Assembly (NCBI RefSeq): GCF_900130035.1
Contig: NZ_FQXQ01000003.1
Coordinates: 186,001-250,000, forward strand
Direction of reading: 5' to 3'
Source of the DNA: Wenyingzhuangia marina
GTDB taxonomy: Bacteria; Bacteroidota; Bacteroidia; Flavobacteriales; Flavobacteriaceae
Length of the DNA: 64,000 nt
The position numbers and the translations under genes were made by a program. Below the pieces are notes generated by a model. It made no database searches. It saw only the letters and a program-made list of their open reading frames with translations, and was not told the DNA's origin. Of this stretch, positions 8,617 through 17,861 are shown one piece after another. The first letter of the stretch is position 1; every line of letters starts with the position of its first letter.

Positions 8617-9221
8617 GCAATTTTTTCTAAGCCACTAGGAAATGGTCTGTATGCATAATATTGTAAAATTTCTTCAATAGCCATTTTAAGCGCTTTGTTT
8701 ACGGGAAGCATTTGGTTTCCCAAATGAAAATCTATTTGGTTTAACTGCATGTAATAATTAGTAAAAATAGGAACAGACAAACCATTGTTAATGGCATCTA
8801 CTGTATTGTTGTATTTTTCATGCTGTCCTTCTTTAATAATTTTACAAGTAGCCAACCTTAACTTTCCATACTTATCGGTATTGGCAGCAGAACCAAACAA
8901 ACGACAAATCAATCCTCTATATTTATAATTACTGCAACTACCACTGTTACTATCAATAACAGAAAGAGGAGTGTACAATAAACAGGTAAGAGATTCCCTT
9001 TCGTTAAGCGTGTCGAGCATTTTTTCTGCCTCTCCGTTTAAAAATAAGTGAAAAGCCCATGGTAAAAATTCCAGAGGAGAAGCTTCAATAGTTGGATGTG
9101 TACAACATTTTCCGCAACCAGCAACACAACTAATACCTGATGCTTTTTGAAATTGAGCGGTATCTTGCTCTAATTGATAAAACAAATTTTCTACCAATTG
9201 TACCTTATGTTCCATCGACAT
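8613..9221 (-). CDS. YkgJ-family cysteine-cluster protein
   Basis: Cytosolic protein of 202 aa. Near the N-terminus it has the cysteine cluster CVAGCGKCCTHP (C-x3-C-x2-CC), the signature of the YkgJ/CxxCxxCC family (PF03692), thought to bind zinc or an iron-sulfur cluster. Further cysteines occur at CLLYTPL, SCSNYKYRGLICRLFGS and ATCKII, fitting the full metal site of the longer family members. There is no operon context: it sits between the MscS gene and an amino-acid permease with its own spacing. Cellular role is unknown. Confidence 0.8.
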   Translation of the reverse strand: MSMEHKVQLVENLFYQLEQDTAQFQKASGISCVAGCGKCCTHPTIEASPLEFLPWAFHLFLNGEAEKMLDTLNERESLTCLLYTPLSVIDSNSGSCSNYKYRGLICRLFGSAANTDKYGKLRLATCKIIKEGQHEKYNNTVDAINNGLSVPIFTNYYMQLNQIDFHLGNQMLPVNKALKMAIEEILQYYAYRPFPSGLEKIA

Positions 9222-9285
9222 ATATTTTTATCGAATGTAGGTCAAAAAAGGATACGTTGTTAAAATACTTTATAAAGAAATATCA

Positions 9286-10563
9286 TCATGTTTTTTCTTT
9301 TTTTAATAAGTACAAAAGTGATAAAAGAAGTATAACACCAGTAATACTCAACACCTCTACAAGACTTAAATTTATTAAGAAAGCAAGAATCACTATGGAT
9401 GATAAAATAGGAATTGTAAACCCTCCAGGAAGTTTGAAGTTAGAATTGTCTGTTTTTGTTTTTTTTCTAAGTTTTATTACTGAAAGAGAAACTCCTAAAT
9501 AAACCAATAAAATAGTAGCACTTGATAATATGGCTAATTGTTCAAAACCACCAAAAGTGGCAAAGGCAAAAGCCAAAATAATATAAATTAAAATAGCGGT
9601 GTAAGGCGTTGCAAATTTAGGATGTACTTTTGCAAGCCATGAAATAGGCAATACTTTATCTTTGGCGGCACCGTATAAAACTCTTGGAATCCCTAAAACT
9701 TCACTACTTAAATATCCAAACATAGAGACTCCAGCTCCAATAGTTAATATAGAAAATCCTACGGGTCCAAAAACACTATTGGCTACTTGACTTAAAGGAT
9801 TGTTACTATAATTTGGTAAAGAGTCTCCCAATACACCTTGAGAAATAGTTTGTATTAAAATATATAAGATTAAAACTCCTGTAATGCTAATAAAGATGGC
9901 TTTTGGAATGTTTTTTTTGGGGTTGATGACTTCTCCGCTAATAGACAAACCTGATTCTGCTCCTTGAAAAGCAAAAAACAATAATAATGATGTTTTTCCT
10001 ATTTGCGAAATTTCAGGAAATGAATGAATGTATAGGTTTGAGAATGTTATTTCTCCAAAAGAGAAAATGACTAATAATAAAAGAGGAATCAACTTGGTTA
10101 TGGTAATTAATTTTACAAGTTTCATTCCTTCTTTAATTCCAATGATGTTAATATATCCTAAGCCTCCAAAAACAAAGGCAAAGAAAATAATTCGTGGTAT
10201 TTTATTTTTAAAAACAGGGAAAATAGAGCTAAATACATCTGCTACTGCATTGGCAACGGCAGCATCAGCAGAAATAGTAGAGAGTACAAAAAGAATAGCA
10301 GTTATAAAGCCAAAATAAGGTCCAAAGGAAGTGTTTAAGTAAGAATATACACCACCAGATCCTGTTATTTTACTACCCACTTCGGCAAAACATAACATGA
10401 CTAAAATAACAAGAATTCCACAAAATAGATAAGCTAAAACACTGGCAGAGCCTAGAGTAGAAGCAACTAAAGCAGGCAGCGCGAAAATACCTGCCCCCAC
10501 AATGGTATTGATGATATTTGCGCTTAACCCTAAAACGCCAATTTTTCTTTTTAAATCTTGCAT
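9286..10563 (-). CDS. APC-superfamily amino-acid permease
   Basis: Inner-membrane transporter of 425 aa with about 12 hydrophobic segments. The first helix carries the unwound substrate-site motif GAGIFALPA (as in LeuT-fold APC permeases), followed by LCFAEVGSKITGSGGVYSYL, the conserved helix 2-3 signature of amino acid/polyamine transporters. It probably imports an amino acid by proton symport. The specific substrate cannot be read from the sequence. It is a single gene; the 190 bases upstream hold the terminator of the next operon (10719-10753). Confidence 0.85.
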   Translation of the reverse strand: MQDLKRKIGVLGLSANIINTIVGAGIFALPALVASTLGSASVLAYLFCGILVILVMLCFAEVGSKITGSGGVYSYLNTSFGPYFGFITAILFVLSTISADAAVANAVADVFSSIFPVFKNKIPRIIFFAFVFGGLGYINIIGIKEGMKLVKLITITKLIPLLLLVIFSFGEITFSNLYIHSFPEISQIGKTSLLLFFAFQGAESGLSISGEVINPKKNIPKAIFISITGVLILYILIQTISQGVLGDSLPNYSNNPLSQVANSVFGPVGFSILTIGAGVSMFGYLSSEVLGIPRVLYGAAKDKVLPISWLAKVHPKFATPYTAILIYIILAFAFATFGGFEQLAILSSATILLVYLGVSLSVIKLRKKTKTDNSNFKLPGGFTIPILSSIVILAFLINLSLVEVLSITGVILLLSLLYLLKKEKT

Positions 10564-10718
10564 TGATTTTTTGCTTAATAAAATATTACCGCTAATCTAA
10601 CATATTAAATATTTAATTGATAAATATTATGTCATGTTTGTACTTGTAATAATACAGTTATTTTAGGTTTTCTTTATTTAAATATAGGGTTATAAAAAAA
10701 ATGGATAATGAAAAAAGA

Positions 10719-10753
10719 AAAAGGATGAGGTTTTTAAACCTCATCCTTTTTTT
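10719..10753 (-). terminator. Intrinsic terminator of the thioredoxin-fold/ABC gene run
   Basis: Arms GGATGAGGTTT (10723-10733) and AAACCTCATCC (10736-10746) pair perfectly around a 2-base loop, flanked by A- and T-runs. It starts directly after the stop of the 10755-11027 gene, so the long minus-strand run ends here. Confidence 0.88.
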
Positions 10754-10754
10754 G

Positions 10755-11027
10755 TTAGAATTTAATTTGGTGACCACCAATACTAATTGTGGTGATTGCC
10801 ATAATTATAGATATGATACCTATAAATAAGAAACAAACTCCAATCCATTTCATTAATTCAATAAAGTCATTTTTATTTTTTTTGCTAACTAGCTTTTCAG
10901 GTATTGGTTTTCTTATAATGTAAGATGAAGCTGTTTCAAAATGTTTTATGAAAAGAATACCTAGAAAGATCCATAATATAGATTTAATTAGAGAAATTGT
11001 AAAGTTTATCAATAATAAAGCTATCAT
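10755..11027 (-). CDS. Small two-helix membrane protein, unknown
   Basis: Protein of 90 aa with two hydrophobic helices: residues about 3-27 (IALLLINFTISLIKSILWIF) and 65-87 (GVCFLFIGIISIIMAITT). They are separated by a basic Lys-rich loop (PEKLVSKKNKND). Not recognised as any named family. It lies five bases after the TlpA-like gene (11033-13576) and directly before a strong terminator, so it is the last gene of the run. It could be an accessory membrane factor, but nothing in it shows a function. Confidence 0.6.
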   Translation of the reverse strand: MIALLLINFTISLIKSILWIFLGILFIKHFETASSYIIRKPIPEKLVSKKNKNDFIELMKWIGVCFLFIGIISIIMAITTISIGGHQIKF

Positions 11028-11032
11028 AAATT

Positions 11033-13576
11033 TTATTTTTTTAATTCTTCTTCTAATATTTTTTTAATTTCTGTGTTGCTTCGGTGCCCAAATTTAGGAT
11101 TTACCAATTCACCTTTTTTGTTGACTAAAGCATAGTGAGGAATTCCACGAATATTAAATTTATCAGTTAAATAATTCCATTCATCTTGAGTAACCCTGTA
11201 ATGCTCTCCTTTGATATCTGGAATGGCATTTTTCCAAGTTTTTTCAGGGGAGCTTGGAGCAGAGATATATAAAAAGACTACATCTTCATCTTTCATTTCT
11301 TCTTTTAATGGAGCAATTCTTTTTATTCCGCTTCTACACGGTCCACACCAAGTAGCCCAAAAATCTACATAAATTACTTTTCCTTTAAATTTAGCAATCA
11401 TAGATTCAAAAAGTTCATCACCTTCTGTTTTTTCAACCTTATTAACGTTGTAACCTGTTTTGGTTTTGTTGGCTTCTATAGTTGCAATTGTTTTGTTGTT
11501 GGCAATATCTATGTAATTGGCTACTGCTGTATTTGTAATTTCTTTTTTAATGTTCTTTAATTCACTATTAGTATAGGGGGTTAGGTCAGAAGTCAACTGT
11601 GTGGTATATATTTGTAGTGTATATATATCAAGAACCAAAGAAGTATCTAGGTCTAGAATTTCTTTCATTTTATCCTTTTTAGCTTCATAGTATCTTTTCG
11701 TTGATATAGTATTAAATTTATCAGAATACTTAGTGTAGAATTCTGATAGTGCTTTTCCATATTTTTCTTGAAATGTTTTTTGAATAGCTTTTTCCTCTGG
11801 AGTTGTTTTGTTATCCATAGCAATAAGCATTTCTTCGTCTACAGGACTTAGTTTTCCAGCTTTTTTTAATTGTCTTTTTAGGATTAGAAAAATATCTTCA
11901 TTAGGTTTTTCTTTTTGTATTTTTTGTATTGCAGCTAGGTTTTCTTTATAAAAAGCACTAAGTCTTTGTCCATACTTTTTGTTAAAACCTTCTTCTCTTT
12001 TTTGTTTTTCAGGAGTATTTAAAAGTTCGCTAGCTTTAACGGCATCTATTTGCTCTTGAGGAATGTTTACATTTTGTTCTTGTAAATATTTTAAAAGATC
12101 ATTGGTTGTTACCGTAGTACTAGTGTTATTGTTAAAAATATCTAAATAAGTTAAGTAGTTGATAAAACTGCTGTAACCTTCTGCCATTACGGCCTTTTCA
12201 TTATTTAAAATCTTAGGAGTGATATCTGCTAAATAGTTTTTATCAATTCTATAATCAGGAAGGTCTTTTAACTCTTCAGGTTTTAAATTTCTTTTGGCTG
12301 ATCTTGAATACATATCATAAGAAAGCATCTGCGTTAAGGTTCTGTATTCTAGGGCTAGTTTTTTTAGTTCTAAAGCCTTTTTACTAATAAAAGTTTCTTT
12401 GCGCAGTTCTTCCATTTGTTTCAGTGCTTCATCATGTTGTTTGGTATAAATTGCTTTAAAATCTTCTGGTTTTATTTGTAAGATGTTTTCTCTTGTTTTT
12501 TGATCAATTCCGTTTATTCTAATTGTTCTCATTTTTTCTAAATCGGTATTTACTTGCGCTAAATCACCTGTAAAAAAATGTTGATTTCCATCAATTATAT
12601 GAAAAGTTTCTTTTCCTGGAGAAATAAAAATGGATTGATTGTTGTTAAAGACTCGTGATAAAACAAACTGAGGATATGTAATAGGGAGTTCTACTGAAAA
12701 TGTACCGTTTTCTGCAATTTTAATAAGATGGGGTTCTTGTTCTCCTGTAAAAGCATTGTTTACATAGACCATTCCTGTTTTAATACCAATTCTTGAAGTA
12801 TAATTTTTAATGATACCTGAATAAATAGCTGTTCCTAGTTTAAAATTTGGTGCTTTTAAACCTTCATTGTTTTTTGGATTATAGTTTACATTGTTTTGAG
12901 TTGTTTTAGAGTATATGCCTTTTTTACTACTATCTTCTTTAATGCTTAAAAGTCCTTCTTTATTTAGTTTTGCTTTGATGATTTTTTCTGTTCCATCTTT
13001 TTCCAATATTATAGTATATTTATTTTTTTTAGATTTTACAGTCTGGTAGTTCCAAATACTATTGTGTATTATGGCATTGTTTGAGTTAAAGCTGTATTGA
13101 AGTAATTCACTTCCATCAGTTTTAAACCAATTACCTAAAATTTTTCTTGGTGTAATGGAGTTTTCATTTGGCGTAATAACAATATCATAAACATACCAAG
13201 AACCACCTTCGTTTGCCTCACCAAACTCAATAGTTTTAACATTTTCTTTTATTTTAGGAAAATGCAACGCATATTCTATAATTCCAGATTCTGGTATTTC
13301 TTCCCATTTAGACATATTTATTCCTTCAGCCTTGGTGATGTATAATTTATCTGTACTTTCTAAATCTTGGATATATGATCCTGTTGGGATAAAAATTTTA
13401 GTATTTGGAGTTGTGTTTAAATGAAAATGCAGAATAGTTTCGGAATTTAATATTTCAATTTTGGTAATAGAACCAGGTAAAATACTTAGTCCATATTCTG
13501 GATTTTCAATAGTTTTTTGTGCAAATATTCCAAATGATGTAAGGAATATTATACAGATAAGAAGCTTCTTTTTCAT
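11033..13576 (-). CDS. Large secreted TlpA-like thiol:disulfide oxidoreductase
   Basis: Protein of 847 aa with a signal peptide (MKKKLLICIIFLTSFGIFAQ). Residues about 240-360 form a beta domain of DUF4369/carboxypeptidase-regulatory type (GTFSVELPITYPQF, FTGDLAQVNTDL), followed by a long charged helical region. The C-terminal thioredoxin domain has YVDFWATWCGPCRSGI, with catalytic Cys 744 and Cys 747, and the cis-Pro motif GIPHYALVN. It is the only member of the local paralog group with an intact CxxC, so it is probably the active reductase. Upstream, 29 bases away, is a stand-alone DsbD-alpha domain that could pass electrons to it. The 500-residue insert makes it much longer than usual TlpA/ResA proteins. 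Confidence 0.85.
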   Translation of the reverse strand: MKKKLLICIIFLTSFGIFAQKTIENPEYGLSILPGSITKIEILNSETILHFHLNTTPNTKIFIPTGSYIQDLESTDKLYITKAEGINMSKWEEIPESGIIEYALHFPKIKENVKTIEFGEANEGGSWYVYDIVITPNENSITPRKILGNWFKTDGSELLQYSFNSNNAIIHNSIWNYQTVKSKKNKYTIILEKDGTEKIIKAKLNKEGLLSIKEDSSKKGIYSKTTQNNVNYNPKNNEGLKAPNFKLGTAIYSGIIKNYTSRIGIKTGMVYVNNAFTGEQEPHLIKIAENGTFSVELPITYPQFVLSRVFNNNQSIFISPGKETFHIIDGNQHFFTGDLAQVNTDLEKMRTIRINGIDQKTRENILQIKPEDFKAIYTKQHDEALKQMEELRKETFISKKALELKKLALEYRTLTQMLSYDMYSRSAKRNLKPEELKDLPDYRIDKNYLADITPKILNNEKAVMAEGYSSFINYLTYLDIFNNNTSTTVTTNDLLKYLQEQNVNIPQEQIDAVKASELLNTPEKQKREEGFNKKYGQRLSAFYKENLAAIQKIQKEKPNEDIFLILKRQLKKAGKLSPVDEEMLIAMDNKTTPEEKAIQKTFQEKYGKALSEFYTKYSDKFNTISTKRYYEAKKDKMKEILDLDTSLVLDIYTLQIYTTQLTSDLTPYTNSELKNIKKEITNTAVANYIDIANNKTIATIEANKTKTGYNVNKVEKTEGDELFESMIAKFKGKVIYVDFWATWCGPCRSGIKRIAPLKEEMKDEDVVFLYISAPSSPEKTWKNAIPDIKGEHYRVTQDEWNYLTDKFNIRGIPHYALVNKKGELVNPKFGHRSNTEIKKILEEELKK

Positions 13577-13605
13577 TTTTTTTCTAATTAATAATTTTTT
13601 GTGGA

Positions 13606-14040
13606 TTATATTTCTATTTCAAATTCGTGGTAATCTGGTATGCAGCCTTCTTTATTACAAGTCATATAGTCTATTACTCCTGAAATCTTAAGGGTTTTCT
13701 TTGAGGTCTGAATACGTTGTTTAAAAGTAGTTTTGTCTTTAAAGTAAGTAACATTCATATTAAAAACTTCTTCATATTTGATCATTCCTTTTTCTTCGGT
13801 AGTTTTTCCTAAAAGTTTAATATCGGCATTTTTATCAAAGCTAAAAACGGTAGGTAAGGGACCGTCTTCTGGTATATTCATGGAGTATAATATCCAGTCT
13901 TTTTTAATATTAGCGGTAAATATTAATAAATATTCGGTATTAGATATTTTTTCAACCGAAGTTTCCCAAGTAATGGGTTTGTGTATTTGAGAAAAACTGA
14001 CATAGTTGATCAACAAAAACAATAAGAAAATCTTTTTCAT
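13606..14040 (-). CDS. Stand-alone DsbD N-terminal (alpha) domain protein
   Basis: Secreted protein of 144 aa with a short signal peptide (LLINYVSFSQ). The body, from HKPITWETSVEK onward, matches the immunoglobulin-like alpha domain of DsbD (PF11412). The pair of cysteines in DYMTCNKEGCIPDY corresponds to the DsbD-alpha active pair that accepts electrons from the transmembrane DsbD and hands them to periplasmic partners. Here the domain is separate, with no beta or gamma part attached. It sits immediately upstream of the TlpA-like gene, so the two may form a reducing relay. The relay is inferred; the domain call is good. Confidence 0.78.
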   Translation of the reverse strand: MKKIFLLFLLINYVSFSQIHKPITWETSVEKISNTEYLLIFTANIKKDWILYSMNIPEDGPLPTVFSFDKNADIKLLGKTTEEKGMIKYEEVFNMNVTYFKDKTTFKQRIQTSKKTLKISGVIDYMTCNKEGCIPDYHEFEIEI

Positions 14041-14201
14041 AGCTTTTTTCTTTTTGATAGTAATTTATTATTTGTGGGGTAAAAAGGGGAGTGGTGTGGT
14101 TATGTTGTTAAAAACATAAAGCACTCATGAATAAACAATTATAGTGCCATTTTGTTGTTTTTTATTAATTACAGTTTTTTGTAATGAGTTTTACTTTTGT
14201 G

Positions 14202-14645
14202 TTATGAAAGATTTTTTACTTGGTTATTTTGAACACTAGTAAGATCTTCTTTCTCCTTTTTACTAAGTGTTTTATATATGACTTTAAAGCTAATTCCTAT
14301 AAAAATTATGATAATTCCAAACGTAAGATATTCCCATTCTCCAGTAATTTTAAAATTTGGTATCCTAGAATTGCTATCAGAGATTTTGGAAAAAATCATT
14401 TGAAAAATATTTGCAATTACAAATCCAAAACCAGAAATATAAAATAGTTTGTTAAGAATAAATATTAAATCAATAATGCTGTTTTTGGTTGTAGCTTTTT
14501 CTTGATTAATAAACTTATCTCTTAAGAAGTTTATTACCATAATTATAAGGAACGTAATAATAATGATAAACACAAGTTTTACAAATAAGTAACTAAAATT
14601 ATTCATGAAGTTTGTGTTTAAATTAAATGATTGATTTTCTTTCAT
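14202..14645 (-). CDS. Three-helix membrane protein, unknown
   Basis: Protein of 147 aa with hydrophobic segments at about residues 14-43 (LVFIIIITFLIIMVIN), 63-90 (LNKLFYISGFGFVIAN) and 107-130 (YLTFGIIIIFIGISFKVI), and a charged C-terminus. Two starts are possible; the second Met (about residue 14, MNNFSYLF) would shorten it with no loss of helices. No family is recognised. It lies 11 bases after the lipoprotein gene at 14657-15382 and is followed by a 161-base gap before the DsbD-alpha gene. Confidence 0.55.
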   Translation of the reverse strand: MKENQSFNLNTNFMNNFSYLFVKLVFIIIITFLIIMVINFLRDKFINQEKATTKNSIIDLIFILNKLFYISGFGFVIANIFQMIFSKISDSNSRIPNFKITGEWEYLTFGIIIIFIGISFKVIYKTLSKKEKEDLTSVQNNQVKNLS

Positions 14646-14656
14646 AGTGTTGTACT

Positions 14657-15382
14657 TTAATATTTTTCTATTAAGTCTAGTTTTACAAATGTTTCATCAT
14701 TTAAATTTAAATGGATGACACCATCGTAGGTATATGGAATGGTAAACTTGTGTTTTGTGTTGTTAAAAATAATTTCTTGATTGGTTATTTTATATTGAAA
14801 CTTAGGGTTTACATTAACAGAATCCTTTAACATATATTGAATCATCTTAGGAGAAACTATTACGGAATCTTTTGAAATAAATTCAAAAACAGCATGATTA
14901 AAGAAGTGGTTGATGTATGGTTCAATTTCTTTATTATCAGTGTTTTGTTGTTTTGTAAAGCTAACAACAACATATTTTTCAAGATTTAGTTTTAGTTTTA
15001 AACGTTCAAAAAATAATGTTTTAAACTTGTTGCGATTTATTTCAAGAGTAATGTCTTTATTATTAGAAATATTTAAAGGGAAACTTTCTTTAAAAGAGTT
15101 ATTGTATAAGGTAATAATGTTGTTGTTTATTTTATAATTAAAATGATTATATCCAAAAAGAGTTTCTCCAATACTTTTGTATCCAATAAACTCTAAAGAA
15201 TCTTGATTAATAACATGAAGTGTACCACTTACGAAACTTAAAGAAGAAATTGTTTTACTGTCAGTTGTAGAGGTTGTTAATTGATAATACCCTTCTTCTA
15301 GTATGGATTTTTTTCCTGTAGGATTACAAGAGGATAATATAACACTTATGCCAGTGATTAAAAAGGTAATATATTTATTCAT
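14657..15382 (-). CDS. Lipoprotein with two similar beta-rich halves, lipocalin-like
   Basis: Lipoprotein of 241 aa (lipobox ILSSC, lipidated Cys at about residue 19). The mature part appears to be an internal duplication. The first half has DSLEF ... FNYKINNNIITLYNN ... FKTLFFERL, and the second half has DSVIV ... FQYKITNQEIIFNNT ... FVKLDLIEKY, in the same order. Such F-x-Y-x-I...N-x-I-x-L patterns are common in small lipocalin-like lipoproteins of Bacteroidota, but no named family is assigned. Its ATG overlaps the stop of the preceding 89-aa gene by one base (TAATG), so they are co-translated. Confidence 0.6.
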   Translation of the reverse strand: MNKYITFLITGISVILSSCNPTGKKSILEEGYYQLTTSTTDSKTISSLSFVSGTLHVINQDSLEFIGYKSIGETLFGYNHFNYKINNNIITLYNNSFKESFPLNISNNKDITLEINRNKFKTLFFERLKLKLNLEKYVVVSFTKQQNTDNKEIEPYINHFFNHAVFEFISKDSVIVSPKMIQYMLKDSVNVNPKFQYKITNQEIIFNNTKHKFTIPYTYDGVIHLNLNDETFVKLDLIEKY

Positions 15383-15651
15383 TATTGATGCTTTTTTAAG
15401 ATATCTTCTAACAAAACATCAAAGTTGTGCATTGGGAAATCACCATCAATTACATCTCCATTTTTATCAATAACCACATATCTAGGAATTCCATTAAATT
15501 TAAATAGTTGACGTAAGTAGTTATATTCATCTGTAGAAAGTCTGTATAAATTTTTTAACTCTTGTTCTTTTACAAAGCTATCGTAGTTTTTTTGTGAATA
15601 TCCATACGTGAATAACAGTCCAAATATTAGACTTAATAATTTCTTTTTCAT
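15382..15651 (-). CDS. Signal peptide fused to the C-terminal half of a thioredoxin fold
   Basis: Protein of 89 aa. A signal peptide (MKKKLLSLIFGLLFTYGYSQ) is followed at once by KEQELKNLYRLSTDEYNYLRQLFKFNGIPRYVVIDKNG. That stretch aligns with the last 60-70 residues of the TlpA-like protein at 11033 (VTQDEWNYLTDKFNIRGIPH) and of the paralogs at 15804 and 17862 (RISEDEMN). The CxxC-bearing first half of the fold and the whole N-terminal region are missing. It keeps the cis-Pro loop GIP and the signal peptide, so it is either an internal-deletion remnant or a minimal partner protein. Reading frame and overlap with the next gene are intact. Confidence 0.6.
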   Translation of the reverse strand: MKKKLLSLIFGLLFTYGYSQKNYDSFVKEQELKNLYRLSTDEYNYLRQLFKFNGIPRYVVIDKNGDVIDGDFPMHNFDVLLEDILKKHQ

Positions 15652-15803
15652 TCTTTTTCTTTTTATAACGTATTTATATATGCTTTTGACACAGCTTTTT
15701 TTTAAATTCTTTCAATTCTCTAAGTTAATTTTTTTGTTTCTAGTAACATACTTTCAATACCTGTGTAAATTCGTATGTTTTAAGGGGTAAATTGATTTAA
15801 TTG

Positions 15804-17846
15804 CTAATTTTTAGATTTTAAATTATCAAAATCATAAAAAGTTGCAAAAGATTCTAAGTATAATATATTATCTTCTTTGTCAATAACCGCAGTAAATGTC
15901 ATTGAAGTATTTTGAAATAACTCATTGATATAATTCATTTCATCCTCTGAAATTCGAATACTATTTTTTAGATTATTTTCTCTAGTGAATTTTTTATAAT
16001 ACCCTTCAGAAGTATATTCGGGACTTGTGATAAAAAGAAAATTCGCCTCTTTTTCATACTTTTTTGAAGCAGGAATTATTTTATTATACATTTCTTTTTT
16101 TAAGTATGGACTCTTAAGTTCATTCCATAAAATAACCACCAATTTTTTATCTCTTAAGCCTTTTGTAAGTTTATTAAATACTTTTGTGGCCTGTGTATTA
16201 ATTGAAAGTTTTTTGATGCTTTCGGAATCTCCTTTAATAATTTTTTTAGCTGTTTTTTTAAATATTGGATCTTCATTTTTATTGATGTTTTGCCAGTATT
16301 TAGTATATTTTTCTTTATTCTCAGCTATATTTGTGTAAGAATTTAGATTTCTTATTTTAATCATTTCATAAACAAAATCACTTGGGTTAATATCATAGCT
16401 ATTGGCTAAAGAATCTGTTAAATGAAATGCTTTTGTTTGATACTTAAGTTGCTCTAAAACATTCTTTGCATAATGGAGGTTTTGTACCATAAAACAAGGT
16501 GTGAATTCTAGTCGATTGATAAATTGAGAAAAACGAGGTGACATTAAAAAACTATGTTCGTTTAAAGGAATGTCTTTTAAAAAATGATAATACGCATCTG
16601 GGATGTCTAGTTTTTTAATTTTAAAATTGTTATTATCTTTAAATAAGAGTTGATACGATTCCTTAAAAGGATGGATCATGGTGTAATCTAATAAATTACC
16701 ATAATTATATACCAAAATATTACTCTTTAAGATGTTTTTTGTTTTTTCTGAAATTCCTCTTTTTTGAGTGTAAATTTCTAAGTCTTTTAAATCTTCTTTA
16801 AAGTTTTTAAGTTGTTGTTCTTTAAAAGGCAAAGGATCTAGTTTTTCGGCTAACTCATAAAACTTATAAGGCTCATAATTAGAGGGGATAAAATTTGATA
16901 AATCATCATTTACTTCCGCTAAAGAACCTTGATAAATGATTTCTGGAATTTTTTTCACATCTATACGAGTATCTAATAGATAGCCATTGTTTAATATAAT
17001 TCCTAATGTTTGTCCTGGTTCTATGTAGAATTCAACAAATTTATTATTAATCAATAATGAACTATGTATAGGGTGATGTAGTGGTAATTTTATTGTAAAC
17101 CTTCCATCGGGTTCAATAGGACTAGTTTTTATAAAATTTTCATTTGTAAAATAATTTTTTAAATAAGTTGTTACAGTTGTAAAGTCTAACTCTTGATTAC
17201 CATTATAATAATCAATATAACCAACAATGGTAGCGTTACCTTCTTTAAAAAAGTCATTACTATTAAGATTAACTAAAGGTTTTTTAGTATTTTTGGCTAA
17301 CTCACTATTCATCCATTTTGTAATGTGTTTTGGGATTAATGACATTTTTTTTTCTTTAAAAAAAGCAGCAACTTTTTGTGCTTTTTTTGCATCTCCTAAC
17401 TCATATAAAAGGTTTATATAAACTTCATTGAAATAACTTTTTTGTTGATTATATATTCTTTCATATTGTTTTGTGATAATTTTTAAAGCCTCTAGATCGT
17501 TAAAATACTTGTAGTTATTTAATATGTAATCAGCTCTTTTGTATAGTTTTTCAGCACTTGTGTAACTGTTTATAGTGATGTTTTTGTTTTTTTTAACAAC
17601 AGTTATAAAATCTCTCCATTTTTCTCCATTGGTTCTATTGTTTATACTATTCTCGTAAGCAACAGATAATTCAGCATTCATATACTCAATTTCAGCATTT
17701 TTTTTATTTGCTTCTTCACGTTCAGGCCCGTGAATTTTAGTATCAATATAAAAAGCAGTTATAGATGTAAATACCAACAAGGCAAAAGCAATAAAAATAG
17801 ATGTGCTTTTTTTGCGTGTATGGGTTGTGTTTTCTTTCTTTTTCAT
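15804..17846 (-). CDS. Membrane-anchored thioredoxin-fold protein lacking catalytic cysteines
   Basis: Protein of 680 aa. A basic N-terminus is followed by one helix (IFIAFALLVFTSITAFYIDT), so it is a signal-anchored periplasmic protein. The middle contains the same beta domain as its paralogs (YYNGNQELDFTT, PDGRFTIKLPLHHPIHSS, IEPGQTLGIIL, YQGSLAEVNDDL). The last 120 residues are a thioredoxin fold, but the active site reads VILWNELKSPYLKKEM where active relatives have WCGPC, so both cysteines are gone. It shares SELAKNTKKPL and ISEDEMN with the frameshifted paralog at 17862-19893, which lies 15 bases upstream. It probably acts as a binding or scaffold protein; that is inference. Confidence 0.68.
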   Translation of the reverse strand: MKKKENTTHTRKKSTSIFIAFALLVFTSITAFYIDTKIHGPEREEANKKNAEIEYMNAELSVAYENSINNRTNGEKWRDFITVVKKNKNITINSYTSAEKLYKRADYILNNYKYFNDLEALKIITKQYERIYNQQKSYFNEVYINLLYELGDAKKAQKVAAFFKEKKMSLIPKHITKWMNSELAKNTKKPLVNLNSNDFFKEGNATIVGYIDYYNGNQELDFTTVTTYLKNYFTNENFIKTSPIEPDGRFTIKLPLHHPIHSSLLINNKFVEFYIEPGQTLGIILNNGYLLDTRIDVKKIPEIIYQGSLAEVNDDLSNFIPSNYEPYKFYELAEKLDPLPFKEQQLKNFKEDLKDLEIYTQKRGISEKTKNILKSNILVYNYGNLLDYTMIHPFKESYQLLFKDNNNFKIKKLDIPDAYYHFLKDIPLNEHSFLMSPRFSQFINRLEFTPCFMVQNLHYAKNVLEQLKYQTKAFHLTDSLANSYDINPSDFVYEMIKIRNLNSYTNIAENKEKYTKYWQNINKNEDPIFKKTAKKIIKGDSESIKKLSINTQATKVFNKLTKGLRDKKLVVILWNELKSPYLKKEMYNKIIPASKKYEKEANFLFITSPEYTSEGYYKKFTRENNLKNSIRISEDEMNYINELFQNTSMTFTAVIDKEDNILYLESFATFYDFDNLKSKN

Positions 17847-17861
17847 AACAATTTTTAAAAC

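Noticed and set aside
9140-9502. Plus-strand open frame of 120 codons across the YkgJ and permease genes
   Set aside because: It overlaps two well-supported minus-strand genes and has no recognisable domain.
15652-15803. Small precursor-peptide gene near the ABC exporter operon
   Set aside because: I looked for short frames with a leader and double-glycine in this gap and in 14041-14201; all frames close within about ten codons.
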